Source: an uncultured Acetobacteraceae bacterium
GTDB lineage: Bacteria > Pseudomonadota > Alphaproteobacteria > Acetobacterales > Acetobacteraceae
Assembly (NCBI GenBank): GCA_903907955.1
Contig: CAIVPZ010000091.1
Location: 28,136-92,135, forward strand
Direction: 5' to 3'
DNA: 64,000 bases
The first letter of the stretch is position 1, and every line of letters begins with the position of its first letter. The notes below the pieces were generated by a model. The model saw only the letters and a program-made list of their open reading frames with translations. It had not been told where the DNA came from and searched no databases. The translations under genes were made by a program, and so were the position numbers. Shown here piece by piece: positions 38,047 through 46,086 of the stretch.

Positions 38047-38144
38047 GAGTTTGTGAACGAATGCCCGCGACGCTCCGATCCGGCCAAAAACGCCCAATGA
38101 TATCAGCGGGCTTTCATTCGCAGGTTCGATTGCTTCACAAGCTC
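38047..38144. repeat. Small element with terminal inverted repeats
   Basis: GAGTTTGTGAA (38047-38057) and TTCACAAGCTC (38134-38144) match as inverted arms at 10 of 11 positions. Inside them, CGAATG with CCCGC at 38058-38068 pairs with GCGGG and CATTCG at 38106-38120. The 98-bp unit has no coding potential and looks like a MITE or an IS remnant. Confidence 0.45.
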
Positions 38145-38213
38145 TGACGCCGATGATCGATACGCCGGCGCGGCGATGGCGCGCCCGCCCGGCCATGTGG
38201 TAGTAGCGGCGCG

Positions 38214-38882
38214 ATGCGCACGCTGTTTCATCTCCCGCTCTGTCCCTATTGCCGCAAGGTCCGACTGGTGCTGGCGGAAAAGCGCCTGCCCTTCGAACTG
38301 CAGATCGAGAAAGTATGGGAGCGGCGCCCGGAGTACCTGGAGCTCAACCCCGCCGCGACCGTGCCGACCCTGGTGGAGGACAACGGCCTTGCGGTGCCCG
38401 ATTCCGGGGTGATCTGCGAGTATCTCGAGGAAGCCTATCCCGACACCCCGCTGCTCGGTCACACGCTGGGCGAGCGGGTCGAGGTGCGCCGGCTGCTCGC
38501 CTGGTTCGACGGCAAGTTCGCCGAGGACGTCACGCGCAACCTCAACGGCGAGAAGTACCTCAAGCGGATTTCCGGGGCCGGCCACCCGGACGCCGCCGCG
38601 CTGCGGGCCGGCTATGCCAACCTGCGCGAGCACCTGCGCTATCTCGGCTGGCTGGCGGAAACCCGCAAATGGCTGGCCGGCAACAACGTATCGCTGGCCG
38701 ACTTCGCTGCCGCGGCGCATCTGTCGGTGCTGGATTTCCAGTCCGACGTGGACTGGGTGGTCAGCCCGCCCGCCCGCGAATGGTATGCGCGCATCAAGTC
38801 GCGGCCGAGTTTCCGGGCGTTGCTGATGGACCGGGTGCCGGGCATGGCACCGCCCATGCACTACGCGGACCTGGATTTCTAA
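38214..38882 (+). CDS. Glutathione S-transferase family protein
   Basis: A 222-aa protein. The N-domain has a CPYC active-site motif (LCPYCRKVRLVLAEKRLPFE) near residue 9, ATVPTLVEDNG with the cis-Pro, and DSGVICEYLEEAYP. The C-domain ends with VSPPAREWYARIKSRPSFRA. A thiol-active Cys makes a glutaredoxin-like or omega-class GST function likely. It does not resemble the 19160 GST closely. A short copy of the dispersed repeat begins immediately after its stop codon. Confidence 0.88.
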   Translation: MRTLFHLPLCPYCRKVRLVLAEKRLPFELQIEKVWERRPEYLELNPAATVPTLVEDNGLAVPDSGVICEYLEEAYPDTPLLGHTLGERVEVRRLLAWFDGKFAEDVTRNLNGEKYLKRISGAGHPDAAALRAGYANLREHLRYLGWLAETRKWLAGNNVSLADFAAAAHLSVLDFQSDVDWVVSPPAREWYARIKSRPSFRALLMDRVPGMAPPMHYADLDF

Positions 38883-38883
38883 G

Positions 38884-38914
38884 GAATGGGGTCAAGGGCA
38901 GCGCCCTGGCCTTA
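38884..38914 (+). repeat. Dispersed palindromic intergenic repeat, short copy 6
   Basis: Only the second stem is left: GAATGGGGTCAAGGGCAGCG and CCCTGGCC. It lies between the convergent GST and TPR genes and slightly overlaps the latter's stop region. Confidence 0.65.
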
Positions 38915-39760
38915 CTTACTGACCGGCCCGGCCTCCAGCAGCGCCAGATTCTGCTCCGCCAGATCCGCCGTCGCCGAATCGGGCGCCAGTTCGATCGCCC
39001 GCTGCCAGTCGTCGCGCGCGCCCAGCCAGTCGTTGCGGCGCTGCCGCAGGATGCCGCGCTCCAGCAGCGCTTCGGCATTCTCGGCGTCGATGGCGATCGC
39101 CCGGTCGACGTCATCCTGCGCCAGGTCGAGCAGGCCCAGATGGCGCCAGGCGGCGGCGCGCAGCACCAGCGCTTCGGTCCGCCGCGGGTCGCCGTCGAGC
39201 GCCCGCGTCAGGTCGTCCAGCGCGTCCTCGAAGCGGTTCAGCGCCCCGGCGGCGACGGCGTGGTCCACCAGCAGGTCGGTGTCGTCGGGCGCGAGCGCCA
39301 GCGCGGCGGAGCCGGCGGAGAAAGCCTGCGCGGCGTTGCCGGCCATCAGCCATGCCTGGGCGGCTTGTCCGAACACCGCGGCCCGCGCCGCCGGGGGCGC
39401 GTGGCTGGCGGCGGCCAGACCTTGCAGGTGCGCGGCGCCGGTCTCCATGTTGCCCAGCGCCACCTCGGCCATCGCCTGGCAATGGGCGGCGCCATCGCCG
39501 CCGTCGGTCCAGCCGGCGGCGAAGCTGGCGGCACCGCGTGGATCATCCGGCAGCATGGCGAGGCATTGTTCGTAGCGCGGTCCCTCGGTCAGCCGCGGCG
39601 GCACCGGCGGCACCGGCAGCGGGGCGGCGGATGCGTCGGGTTCGGGAGGGGGGGAGAGGGCGGGGGAAGCATGGTCGAGCAACCGCCACCCCAGCCCGCC
39701 GGCGGCAAGCAGAAGCAGGGCCGCCCCGGCGATTGCAGCGGTGCGCGTTTTCATGATCAT
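38912..39760 (-). CDS. TPR-repeat membrane-anchored protein
   Basis: A 282-aa protein with an N-terminal hydrophobic anchor or uncleaved signal (TAAIAGAALLLLAAGGLGWR, about 6-26), a Pro-rich linker (32-58) and at least four TPR-like helix pairs from about 125 to 275 (LLVDHAVAAGALNRFEDALD, ALVLRAAAWRHLGLLDLAQD, ALLERGILRQRRNDWLGARD). TPR arrays bind partner proteins. No partner can be inferred. It is divergent from the SDR gene. Confidence 0.8.
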   Translation of the reverse strand: MIMKTRTAAIAGAALLLLAAGGLGWRLLDHASPALSPPPEPDASAAPLPVPPVPPRLTEGPRYEQCLAMLPDDPRGAASFAAGWTDGGDGAAHCQAMAEVALGNMETGAAHLQGLAAASHAPPAARAAVFGQAAQAWLMAGNAAQAFSAGSAALALAPDDTDLLVDHAVAAGALNRFEDALDDLTRALDGDPRRTEALVLRAAAWRHLGLLDLAQDDVDRAIAIDAENAEALLERGILRQRRNDWLGARDDWQRAIELAPDSATADLAEQNLALLEAGPVSK

Positions 39761-39802
39761 GGCAGTCTAGTCCACGGGACCGAACAGGGGCAAATCCGGC
39801 AC

Positions 39803-40660
39803 ATGAGCGAACTGCATCATCTGGTGGTTTTTGGTCTCGGTTATGCCGGTGCCGCCATTGCCGCCCGCGCGCTGGCCGAGGGCTGGCAGGTGTCGGCCAC
39901 CAGCCGCGACCCGGCCGGCATTCGCGCGCCGGCCGGCGTGCGGATAGTGGCTTTTGACCTTGCCGCCAGCGTGCTGGCGGAGGCCACTCATCTGGTCGCC
40001 ACCGCCCCGCCGGGTGACCGGGGGGACCCGGTGCTGGCGGCGCATCGGGATGCCATTGCCCAGGCGCCGCGGCTGCACTGGGCGGGCTATCTCTCCACCA
40101 CCGGCGTCTACGGCGACCGCGGCGGTGCCTGGGTGGATGAGGCGACGCCGCCCGCCCCGGACTCGGAGCGCAGCCTGCGGCGGCTGGCGGCCGAGCAGGG
40201 CTGGGCGCGGTTCGCCGGCCGTATGGCGGTGGATGTGTTCCGGGTGGCCGGTATTTACGGGCCGGGGCGGTCGGCGCTGGAGGATGTGCGCGCCGGCACG
40301 GCGCGGCGCGTGCTCCGGCCGGGGCACCTGTTCGGCCGTATCCATCGTGACGACATCGCGCGGGCGGTGCTGGCGGCGGCGGGGCAGGGGCATCGGACGG
40401 GGCTGCGCGTGCTGCACCTGGTGGACGACGAGCCGGCGGAGAGTTCCGCGGTGATCGAGGAGGCGGCCCGGCTGCTGGGGGTGGAGCCGCCGCCGGCGGT
40501 GCCGTACGAGCAGGCGGTGCAGGGCATGAGTCCGATGGCGCGCAGTTTCTGGGCGGAGAACCGGAAAGTGGCGAACGCGACGACGAAGGCGGCGCTGGAG
40601 ATCGCGTGGTCGTATCCGACGTATCGGGAGGGATTGCGGGCAGTTCTCGCAGGGCGGTAG
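39803..40660 (+). CDS. NAD-dependent epimerase-like SDR (YeeZ type)
   Basis: A 285-aa extended short-chain dehydrogenase-like protein. The Rossmann motif is VVFGLGYAGAAIAARALAEG at about 8-27; LSTTGVYGDRGGAWVDE sits near 95, where the usual YxxxK is degenerate (the Tyr of GVYGD is present); RVAGIYGPGRSALEDVR is near 147. It resembles YeeZ/YbjS-type NAD-binding proteins. The substrate is unknown. Confidence 0.85.
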   Translation: MSELHHLVVFGLGYAGAAIAARALAEGWQVSATSRDPAGIRAPAGVRIVAFDLAASVLAEATHLVATAPPGDRGDPVLAAHRDAIAQAPRLHWAGYLSTTGVYGDRGGAWVDEATPPAPDSERSLRRLAAEQGWARFAGRMAVDVFRVAGIYGPGRSALEDVRAGTARRVLRPGHLFGRIHRDDIARAVLAAAGQGHRTGLRVLHLVDDEPAESSAVIEEAARLLGVEPPPAVPYEQAVQGMSPMARSFWAENRKVANATTKAALEIAWSYPTYREGLRAVLAGR

Positions 40661-40716
40661 CCCTCGTTGCGGTCCGATTTGGTTTCCCCGGCTAGTCGCT
40701 TGGAAATAAATGGTTT

Positions 40717-41541
40717 TTAAAGAATGGGGTCCAGGGGGCCACTGCCCCCTGGCGGGTCCAGGGCAGCGCCCTGGCCTTTCTTCTTCTTCCGCCGCAACAG
40801 ATAGATATCAAAAATCCACCCCAGCCGCCGCTTCTCCCGCGCCACCGTCGCCGCGATCGCGTCGCCAACCTCCGCCAGCGCCCCGGACATCAGCACCTCG
40901 TCGGCGCTGCCGAGATGACTGCCCCAGTAGATGTCGAAATCCTCCGGCGGGATGCGGCGGAAGGCGGCGTTGGAATCGAGCATCACCACCGCGGTGGAAT
41001 GCCCCGCGCAGCTGCCTTCCTCCATCCGCCGTGCGGTGGTGATCAGCACGTCCTCGCCCACCGTGTTGAGCGTGATCCGGTGCCGCGCCGCCAGCAGTTG
41101 CGCGCTGGTGATGCCGGGGATCACCTCGAACCGCAGGTCCGGCAGAATGCCCTGCTGGATGCTGCGGAAAATGGCGATGCTGCTGTCGTACAGGGCAGGA
41201 TCGCCCCAGGCCAGCACGCCGCCGATCTGCCCCGGCGCCAGATGTTCGCTGATCAGCCCGGCGAACAATTGGTTTTTCCGGGCGTGCCAGTCGGCGACGA
41301 CGCCGCGATAGTCATCCCCGGCCGGCGCGCGCGGCGGGCTGGGCGCGGTGACGATCCGGTAGCTGCCGGGCGTGCAGTAGGTGTCCAGGATGCGCAGCCG
41401 GGCCTCGGCCAGGGCTTCCTTGCCGCGCCCTTCCTTCTCCAGGATGAAGAACACATCCACTTTGCGCAGCGTCTCGACGGCCTGCATGGTCAGGTATTCG
41501 GGGGCGCCCGGCCCGATGCCGATCAGATAGATCAGGCTCAT
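40717..41541 (-). CDS. cobF: Precorrin-6A synthase (deacetylating)
   Basis: A 274-aa tetrapyrrole methylase. It begins YLIGIGPGAPEYLTMQAVE (SAM fold), with VLAWGDPALYDSSIAIFRSI near 110 and EVIPGITSAQLLAARHRITL near 138. CobF methylates C1 with loss of the acetyl extruded at ring contraction in the aerobic route. Its ATG overlaps the upstream cobC stop (ATGA). The final 20 or so residues (GQGAALDPPGGSGPLDPIL) are encoded by a dispersed palindromic repeat, so the native stop was probably lost or displaced by the repeat. Confidence 0.95.
   Translation of the reverse strand: MSLIYLIGIGPGAPEYLTMQAVETLRKVDVFFILEKEGRGKEALAEARLRILDTYCTPGSYRIVTAPSPPRAPAGDDYRGVVADWHARKNQLFAGLISEHLAPGQIGGVLAWGDPALYDSSIAIFRSIQQGILPDLRFEVIPGITSAQLLAARHRITLNTVGEDVLITTARRMEEGSCAGHSTAVVMLDSNAAFRRIPPEDFDIYWGSHLGSADEVLMSGALAEVGDAIAATVAREKRRLGWIFDIYLLRRKKKKGQGAALDPPGGSGPLDPIL
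40722..40782 (+). repeat. Dispersed palindromic intergenic repeat, copy 7 (inside cobF 3' end)
   Basis: A full copy: AATGGGGTCCAGGGGGCCAC, stem completed by TGCCCCCTGG, then CCAGGGCAGCGCCCTGGCC. It lies between the convergent SDR and cobF genes and is translated as the last residues of CobF. Confidence 0.85.
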
Positions 41542-42080
41542 GCCGGCGAATCCCCCGGAACCTCCAGGCTGTGCACGCTGCCCGGCGGCACCGCGATGCT
41601 GAACGCCTCGGTGATGGCCAGGCCGCGCCGCGGCGCCAGCAGGGCGCGGATGAGGCCGGCATGCGTCACCGCCACCGCCGTGCCGGACGGATCGCGGGCG
41701 GCAAGCTCGGCGACGAAAGCCTCGGCGCGGATGGCCAGTTCGGCAAACGTCTCGCCGTGCGGCGGGCGTGTGCTGACATAGTCGTCGCACCAGCGGTCGA
41801 TGGCGAAGCGCGGCAGGTCGTTCCAGGCGCGGCCGTCCCATTCGCCGAAGTCAAGCTCGTGCAGCCGTGCATCGATCGCCACCGGCAGGCCGAAGCTGTC
41901 GGCCAGCCGCCGGCAGCGCAGCGACGGGCTGGCATGCACCGACCAGGGGCCGGGCGGCAGGGCGGCACGCACGCCGGCCGCCTCGGCGGGGAAACTGTCG
42001 GCCAGGGCGACTTCGGTGCGACCGTAGCACAGCCCCTCGGTGCCGCTGACCGCGGTGTGGCGAACCAGGATGAGCCTCAT
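41538..42080 (-). CDS. cobC: Histidine phosphatase family protein, likely alpha-ribazole phosphatase
   Basis: A 180-aa phosphoglycerate-mutase-like phosphatase. The phosphohistidine is H8 in LILVRHTAVSG; CYGRTEVAL near 18 and HELDFGEWDGRAWNDLP near 68 are typical of CobC; AVTHAGLIRALLA near 138 holds the second His. It removes phosphate from alpha-ribazole phosphate in nucleotide-loop assembly. It overlaps cobS upstream and cobF downstream by about four bases each, giving strong operon support. Confidence 0.9.
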   Translation of the reverse strand: MRLILVRHTAVSGTEGLCYGRTEVALADSFPAEAAGVRAALPPGPWSVHASPSLRCRRLADSFGLPVAIDARLHELDFGEWDGRAWNDLPRFAIDRWCDDYVSTRPPHGETFAELAIRAEAFVAELAARDPSGTAVAVTHAGLIRALLAPRRGLAITEAFSIAVPPGSVHSLEVPGDSPA

Positions 42081-42835
42081 GCGACGGCCAGGGCGGCGAT
42101 GAGGATGGTGACCTCGCCAAGTTGCTGGGTGAAGCCGAGGCAGTCGCCGGTATAGCCGCCGAGGCGGCGGCGGAACCACAGCAGGCAGCCGGCCGCGGCG
42201 CCCACCGCCACCGCGAGGCAGGCAGCCCGGGCGATCGGCGCCAGCAGCAGCAGCGGCAGCAGCGAAACCACCGCCGCGCCGGCGAACCGCGCGCCGGGCC
42301 GGCCGGTCATGCGCTGGGCGGCGCGGCCATCGCTGCGCGCGTAGGGCAAGGCGAGCGTGATCGCCAGGGCGCCGCCGCGGCTCGCCGCAGCGGCGGCGAT
42401 CAGGGCGGCGGGCAGCACGGCTGGCGGCAGCGATGCCATCGCCTGCCATTTCAACCCGAGCAGCAGAACAAGGCCGGTCACCCCGAAGGCACCAAGGCGG
42501 GAATCGCGCATGATTTCCAGCGCCCGTTCGCGGGTGCGCCCGCCGCCGAGTCCGTCGCAGACATCGGCGAACCCGTCCTCGTGCAGCCCGCCGGTCAACA
42601 ACAGGCCGGCGGCGATCGCCAGCCCGGCCGCCACGCTGCCCGGCAAGGTCAGGGCAGCGAGCCACCAGACGCCGGCCACCGCGGCGCCGACGCCAATCCC
42701 CACCAGCGGCCACCAGGCGGTGGCGCGCCGCTCATCCGCGGGCAGCAGCAGCGGCAGCGAGGGCAGCGGCAGGCGGGTGAAGAAGATCGCCGCCGCCCAC
42801 AGGGCGCGCGCCTCGCGGGCGGCGAGTCCGCTCAT
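42077..42835 (-). CDS. cobS: Adenosylcobinamide-GDP ribazoletransferase
   Basis: A 252-aa polytopic membrane protein. The Asp-rich GGLHEDGFADVCDGLGGG near 81 and ALEIMRDSRLGAFGV near 105 are the CobS/CobV signature. About six hydrophobic segments are visible. It joins alpha-ribazole (phosphate) to adenosylcobinamide-GDP, the last step of cobalamin assembly. Four-base overlaps with cobT upstream and cobC downstream indicate coupled translation. Confidence 0.95.
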   Translation of the reverse strand: MSGLAAREARALWAAAIFFTRLPLPSLPLLLPADERRATAWWPLVGIGVGAAVAGVWWLAALTLPGSVAAGLAIAAGLLLTGGLHEDGFADVCDGLGGGRTRERALEIMRDSRLGAFGVTGLVLLLGLKWQAMASLPPAVLPAALIAAAAASRGGALAITLALPYARSDGRAAQRMTGRPGARFAGAAVVSLLPLLLLAPIARAACLAVAVGAAAGCLLWFRRRLGGYTGDCLGFTQQLGEVTILIAALAVA

Positions 42836-43893
42836 GCCTCCACCGCGCGTCCGCTGACGCCGGCCGAGTCGAAGGTCGCCATCTCCGCCAGGAAGGCGGC
42901 GGCGGCGGCGATCAGCGGCCAGGCGAGTGCCGCACCACTGCCCTCGCCGAGTCGCAGGCCGAGATCGAGCAACGGCCGGCCACCGAGCGCCGCCAGCGCC
43001 GTGGCATGCGAGCGGTCGCCGGAGGCATGGGCGAACACCATGTAGCCGGCAGCGGCGGGGGCGATGCGGGCGGCGACGAGTGCGGCCGAGGTGGCGATCA
43101 GCCCGTCCACCACCACCAGCATGCGCCGCGAAGCCGCTTCCAGGATCGCGCCGGCCATCATGGCGATTTCGCAGCCGCCAAACGCCGCCAGCGCCGCCAG
43201 CGGCTCGCGCACATCCGGGTGGCGCTGCTGCACCCGCAGCAGCACATCGCGCTTGCGGGTCAGCCCCGCGGAGTCGTGGCCGGCGCCGATGCCGACGCAG
43301 TGATCGAGCGGCGCCGGCGCCAGCGCGCTGGTCAGCAGCGCCGCGGCGGAGGAATTGCCGATGCCCATCTCGCCGGGCAGGATGGCGTTGCAGCCCTGTG
43401 CCGCCAGCGCCGCCACCACCTGCGCGCCGCGGGTGAGGCAGAGCGCCACTTCCGCCGCGGTCAGCGCCGGCTCGTGCAGCGCGTTGCGGGTGCCGGCGCG
43501 GACCTTCAGCGCCAGCAGATCGGGATGCGCCGGCATTTCGGTGGCGATTCCGGCATCCACCACCTTCACCGGCAGGCCGGCAGCGCGGGCGAACACGTTG
43601 ATGCCGGCGCCGCCGGCCAGGAAGTTGGCCACCATCTGCGGCGTGACCTCTGGCGGGTAGGGGCTGACTCCCTCGGCGGCGAAGCCGTGGTCGCCGGCGA
43701 ACACCAGCACCGTGGGGGCGCGCAGCACCGGCTCGGTGGTGGCCTGCATCAGCCCGAGCTGCAGCGCGATTTCCTCCAGCCGGCCGAGCGAGCCGGGCGG
43801 CTTGGTCTTGGCGTCGATGCGCGCAAGCAGCGCGGCGGCCAGATGCTGCGCCAGCGGCGGGATCGCCGGTGTCTGCCAGGGTCGGTCGGTCAT
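42832..43893 (-). CDS. cobT: Nicotinate-nucleotide:dimethylbenzimidazole phosphoribosyltransferase
   Basis: A 353-aa protein. Motifs: KTKPPGSLGRLEEIALQLG near 29, VFAGDHGFAAEGVSPYPPEV near 63, NAILPGEMGIGNSSAAALL near 165 and GLRLGEGSGAALAWPL near 315, whose Glu is the proposed catalytic base. It makes alpha-ribazole phosphate from dimethylbenzimidazole. It is the first gene of the cobT-cobS-cobC-cobF operon and divergent from bluB, which supplies its substrate. The start at 43893 gives the normal family N-terminus. Confidence 0.96.
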   Translation of the reverse strand: MTDRPWQTPAIPPLAQHLAAALLARIDAKTKPPGSLGRLEEIALQLGLMQATTEPVLRAPTVLVFAGDHGFAAEGVSPYPPEVTPQMVANFLAGGAGINVFARAAGLPVKVVDAGIATEMPAHPDLLALKVRAGTRNALHEPALTAAEVALCLTRGAQVVAALAAQGCNAILPGEMGIGNSSAAALLTSALAPAPLDHCVGIGAGHDSAGLTRKRDVLLRVQQRHPDVREPLAALAAFGGCEIAMMAGAILEAASRRMLVVVDGLIATSAALVAARIAPAAAGYMVFAHASGDRSHATALAALGGRPLLDLGLRLGEGSGAALAWPLIAAAAAFLAEMATFDSAGVSGRAVEA

Positions 43894-44074
43894 GCGGGGT
43901 ACTTCCGGCGCAATGGGGAGCTTTTCAGCCTGCGGGATAGCGGTGTTGCCGACCGGGGTCCATGCGCGCGGCGGCAGGGGGGGGCATGCAGAGGGGGCCA
44001 TGCAGAATCACCTCTGGCCCGCCGCGCCGCCGCCTGCCTTGGATGGGCGGTTCGCGGCCGAAGGAGAATCCACC

Positions 44075-44836
44075 ATGGTCACCCCCGACAACGCCCTGCT
44101 GCCCGCCGAACCGCTCAGCCCGGCGGAGCGCGAAGGAGTCTACCGGGCGATCCTGACCCGGCGCGATGTGCGCGGCCAGTTCCGCCCCGATCCGGTGCCG
44201 GACGCGGTGCTCAGCCGGGTGCTGATCGCCGCGCATCACGCGCCGTCGGTGGGGTTCATGCAGCCCTGGAGCTTCCTGCTGCTGCGCGACGCCGCGGTGA
44301 AGCGGCGCGTGCACGACCTGTTCCTTACCGCGAATGCCGAGGCGGCGGCGATGTTTCCGGCGGAGCAGCAGGCGCTCTACCGGTCGCTCAAGCTGGAAGG
44401 GATCATGGAGGCGCCGATCAATCTGTGCGTCACCTGCGATCCCGACCGCGCCGGGCCGGTGGTGATCGGGCGCACCCATATCCGCGAAATGGACGAATAC
44501 AGCACGGTCTGCGCGGTGCAGAATCTTTGGCTGGCGGCGCGCGCCGAGGGGTTGGGCGTCGGCTGGGTCAGCATCCTGGATCGCGACGCGCTGCGCCGCA
44601 CGCTGGGCATTCCCGAACCGATCGTGCCGGTGGCCTATCTGTGCCTCGGCTGGGTGGAGGGCTACCACCGCCAGCCGGAACTGGCGGCGGCCGGCTGGCG
44701 GCAGCGGCTGCCGGTCGAGCAGGTGCTGCACTTCGACCGCTGGGGCGGCGGCGAGGGGGCGGCAACGCTGCTCGACCGGGTCCGCGACGACGCGCAGGCG
44801 GTCGCGGAGGGGCGCTTCCTGGACGAGCGGCTTTAA
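44075..44836 (+). CDS. bluB: 5,6-dimethylbenzimidazole synthase
   Basis: A 253-aa flavin nitroreductase-fold protein. Characteristic segments are AILTRRDVRGQFRPDPVPD near 25, AAHHAPSVGFMQPWSFLLL near 52, GRTHIREMDEYSTVCAVQNL near 129 and EGLGVGWVSILD near 158. BluB uses O2 to cleave FMN into dimethylbenzimidazole, the lower ligand of cobalamin. AAGGAGA lies seven bases upstream of the ATG. It is divergent from cobT, the next enzyme in the pathway. Confidence 0.96.
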   Translation: MVTPDNALLPAEPLSPAEREGVYRAILTRRDVRGQFRPDPVPDAVLSRVLIAAHHAPSVGFMQPWSFLLLRDAAVKRRVHDLFLTANAEAAAMFPAEQQALYRSLKLEGIMEAPINLCVTCDPDRAGPVVIGRTHIREMDEYSTVCAVQNLWLAARAEGLGVGWVSILDRDALRRTLGIPEPIVPVAYLCLGWVEGYHRQPELAAAGWRQRLPVEQVLHFDRWGGGEGAATLLDRVRDDAQAVAEGRFLDERL

Positions 44837-44988
44837 CCGGCGGCCGCGAACCCGCCCTCGAAGGCGAACGCCGCCACCGGCTTGCGCCCGCTCGGCTGTT
44901 CGCGCGCCTGCAGGCCCTCGGGCAGGATCGCCTTGTCGCCGGGGCGGTCGATGGCGATGGCGATTTCGACCCGCTGGCCCTCCGGCAC
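44833..44988 (-). CDS. Possible small ORF or gene remnant opposite bluB end
   Basis: A 51-codon minus-strand frame starting at GTG 44988, with strongly GC-biased third positions throughout and a plausible protein-like sequence (EGQRVEIAIAIDRPGDKAIL and KPVAAFAFEGGFAAAG). It stops in the bluB stop codon region. Upstream in frame is a TGA within about 40 bases, so it cannot be longer unless frameshifted. It may be the end of a decayed gene or a small protein. I recognise no family. Confidence 0.35.
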   Translation of the reverse strand: MPEGQRVEIAIAIDRPGDKAILPEGLQAREQPSGRKPVAAFAFEGGFAAAG

Positions 44989-45035
44989 GTTCAGCCCGGT
45001 TGCCGGCGCGGCGCCGCCGGGTCATATGGCGGGCC

Positions 45036-45536
45036 ATGAGCATCACCCGCACCCGGCTTGCCCTGGCGCTGGCGGCACTGGCCGCCGGCGCGGCCCTCGG
45101 CGCGGCGCTTGGCGCCGAAACCTTCCTCGGCGTCGTGCCCTGCGCGCTTTGTCTGCTGGAGCGCTGGCCCTGGCGCATCGCCCTGGGGGTCGCCCTGGCC
45201 GGGCTGTTGCTGCCGCGCGGCCCGGCGCGCGCCGCGCTGGCGCTGGCCGGGCTGTTGGTGCTCGGCGGCGCCGGGATCGCCGCGCTGCATGTCGGCGTTG
45301 AAGCAAAGCTGTGGCCCAGCCCGCTGCCGGAATGCGCGGCGCCGCACCTCACCGGCGACACCATCGCCGAGCGCCTGGCCAGCATGCCGGAGCGTCCGGC
45401 CAAGCCCTGTGACGAGCCGACCTTCATCGTGCCCGGACTGCCGGTCTCAACCGCGGCGCTGAACCTGCTGGTGAGTCTGGTTTTCGCCGCCGGCGTTGCC
45501 ATGTTCCTCGCACGCAGCCGCAGGAGTGCCGCATGA
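45036..45536 (+). CDS. dsbB: Disulfide bond formation protein B
   Basis: A 166-aa inner-membrane protein with four hydrophobic segments. The quinone-linked pair is CALC in VVPCALCLLERWPWRIALG near 36; the second periplasmic pair is the Cys in LPECAAPH and in KPCDEPTFIVPGLPVS. DsbB reoxidises DsbA and passes electrons to ubiquinone. It overlaps the start of coq7 by four bases, linking periplasmic oxidation and ubiquinone synthesis in one operon. Confidence 0.93.
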   Translation: MSITRTRLALALAALAAGAALGAALGAETFLGVVPCALCLLERWPWRIALGVALAGLLLPRGPARAALALAGLLVLGGAGIAALHVGVEAKLWPSPLPECAAPHLTGDTIAERLASMPERPAKPCDEPTFIVPGLPVSTAALNLLVSLVFAAGVAMFLARSRRSAA

Positions 45537-46084
45537 GCGAAACCGCTGCCGGGCGCCTGCCCGGCGACCTTACCGCGCGCGAGACCATCGAGCGCTTCAT
45601 CCGCGTTGATCACGCCGGCGAATACGGCGCCAGACGCATCTACCAGGGCCAGTTGGCGGTGCTCGGCGGCGGCCCGAAGGGCGATCTGCTGCGGCACATG
45701 AAGCAGCAGGAACAGGCACATCTGGACCGTTTTTCCGATCTCGTGGTGACTCGCCGGGTGCGTCCGACGGCGCTGCTGCCGCTGTGGCATGTCGCCGGTT
45801 TCGCGCTCGGCGCGGTCACTGCGGCGCTGGGCGAGAAGGCGGCGATGGCCTGCACCGTGGCGGTGGAGGAGGCGATCGACGAGCACTATGCCGGCCAGGC
45901 CGCCGAACTCGGCGATGACGAGGCCGACCTGCGCGCCAGCATCGAAACCTTCCGCGCCGAGGAACTGGAGCACCGCGACATCGGGCTGGCCAACGGCGCC
46001 GAGGAAGCGCCGGGCTACCGGTTGTTATATAACATCATCAAATCCGGCTGCCGGGTGGCGATCGCGGTCAGCGAGCGGGTCTGA
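45533..46084 (+). CDS. coq7: Demethoxyubiquinone hydroxylase Coq7
   Basis: A 183-aa di-iron protein. Ligands lie in FIRVDHAGEYGARRIYQGQL (first Glu), KQQEQAHLDRF (EQAH), VAVEEAIDEHYAGQ (EEAIDEHY) and RAEELEHRDIGL (EELEH). It hydroxylates demethoxyubiquinone at C6 in ubiquinone synthesis. Starts at the ATG overlapping the dsbB stop. The end is followed by convergent thiE. Confidence 0.96.
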   Translation: MSETAAGRLPGDLTARETIERFIRVDHAGEYGARRIYQGQLAVLGGGPKGDLLRHMKQQEQAHLDRFSDLVVTRRVRPTALLPLWHVAGFALGAVTAALGEKAAMACTVAVEEAIDEHYAGQAAELGDDEADLRASIETFRAEELEHRDIGLANGAEEAPGYRLLYNIIKSGCRVAIAVSERV

Positions 46085-46086
46085 AC

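Noticed and set aside
43006..45039. 677-aa plus-strand open frame across cobT and bluB
   Set aside because: It runs antisense to cobT and out of frame with bluB, both well supported.
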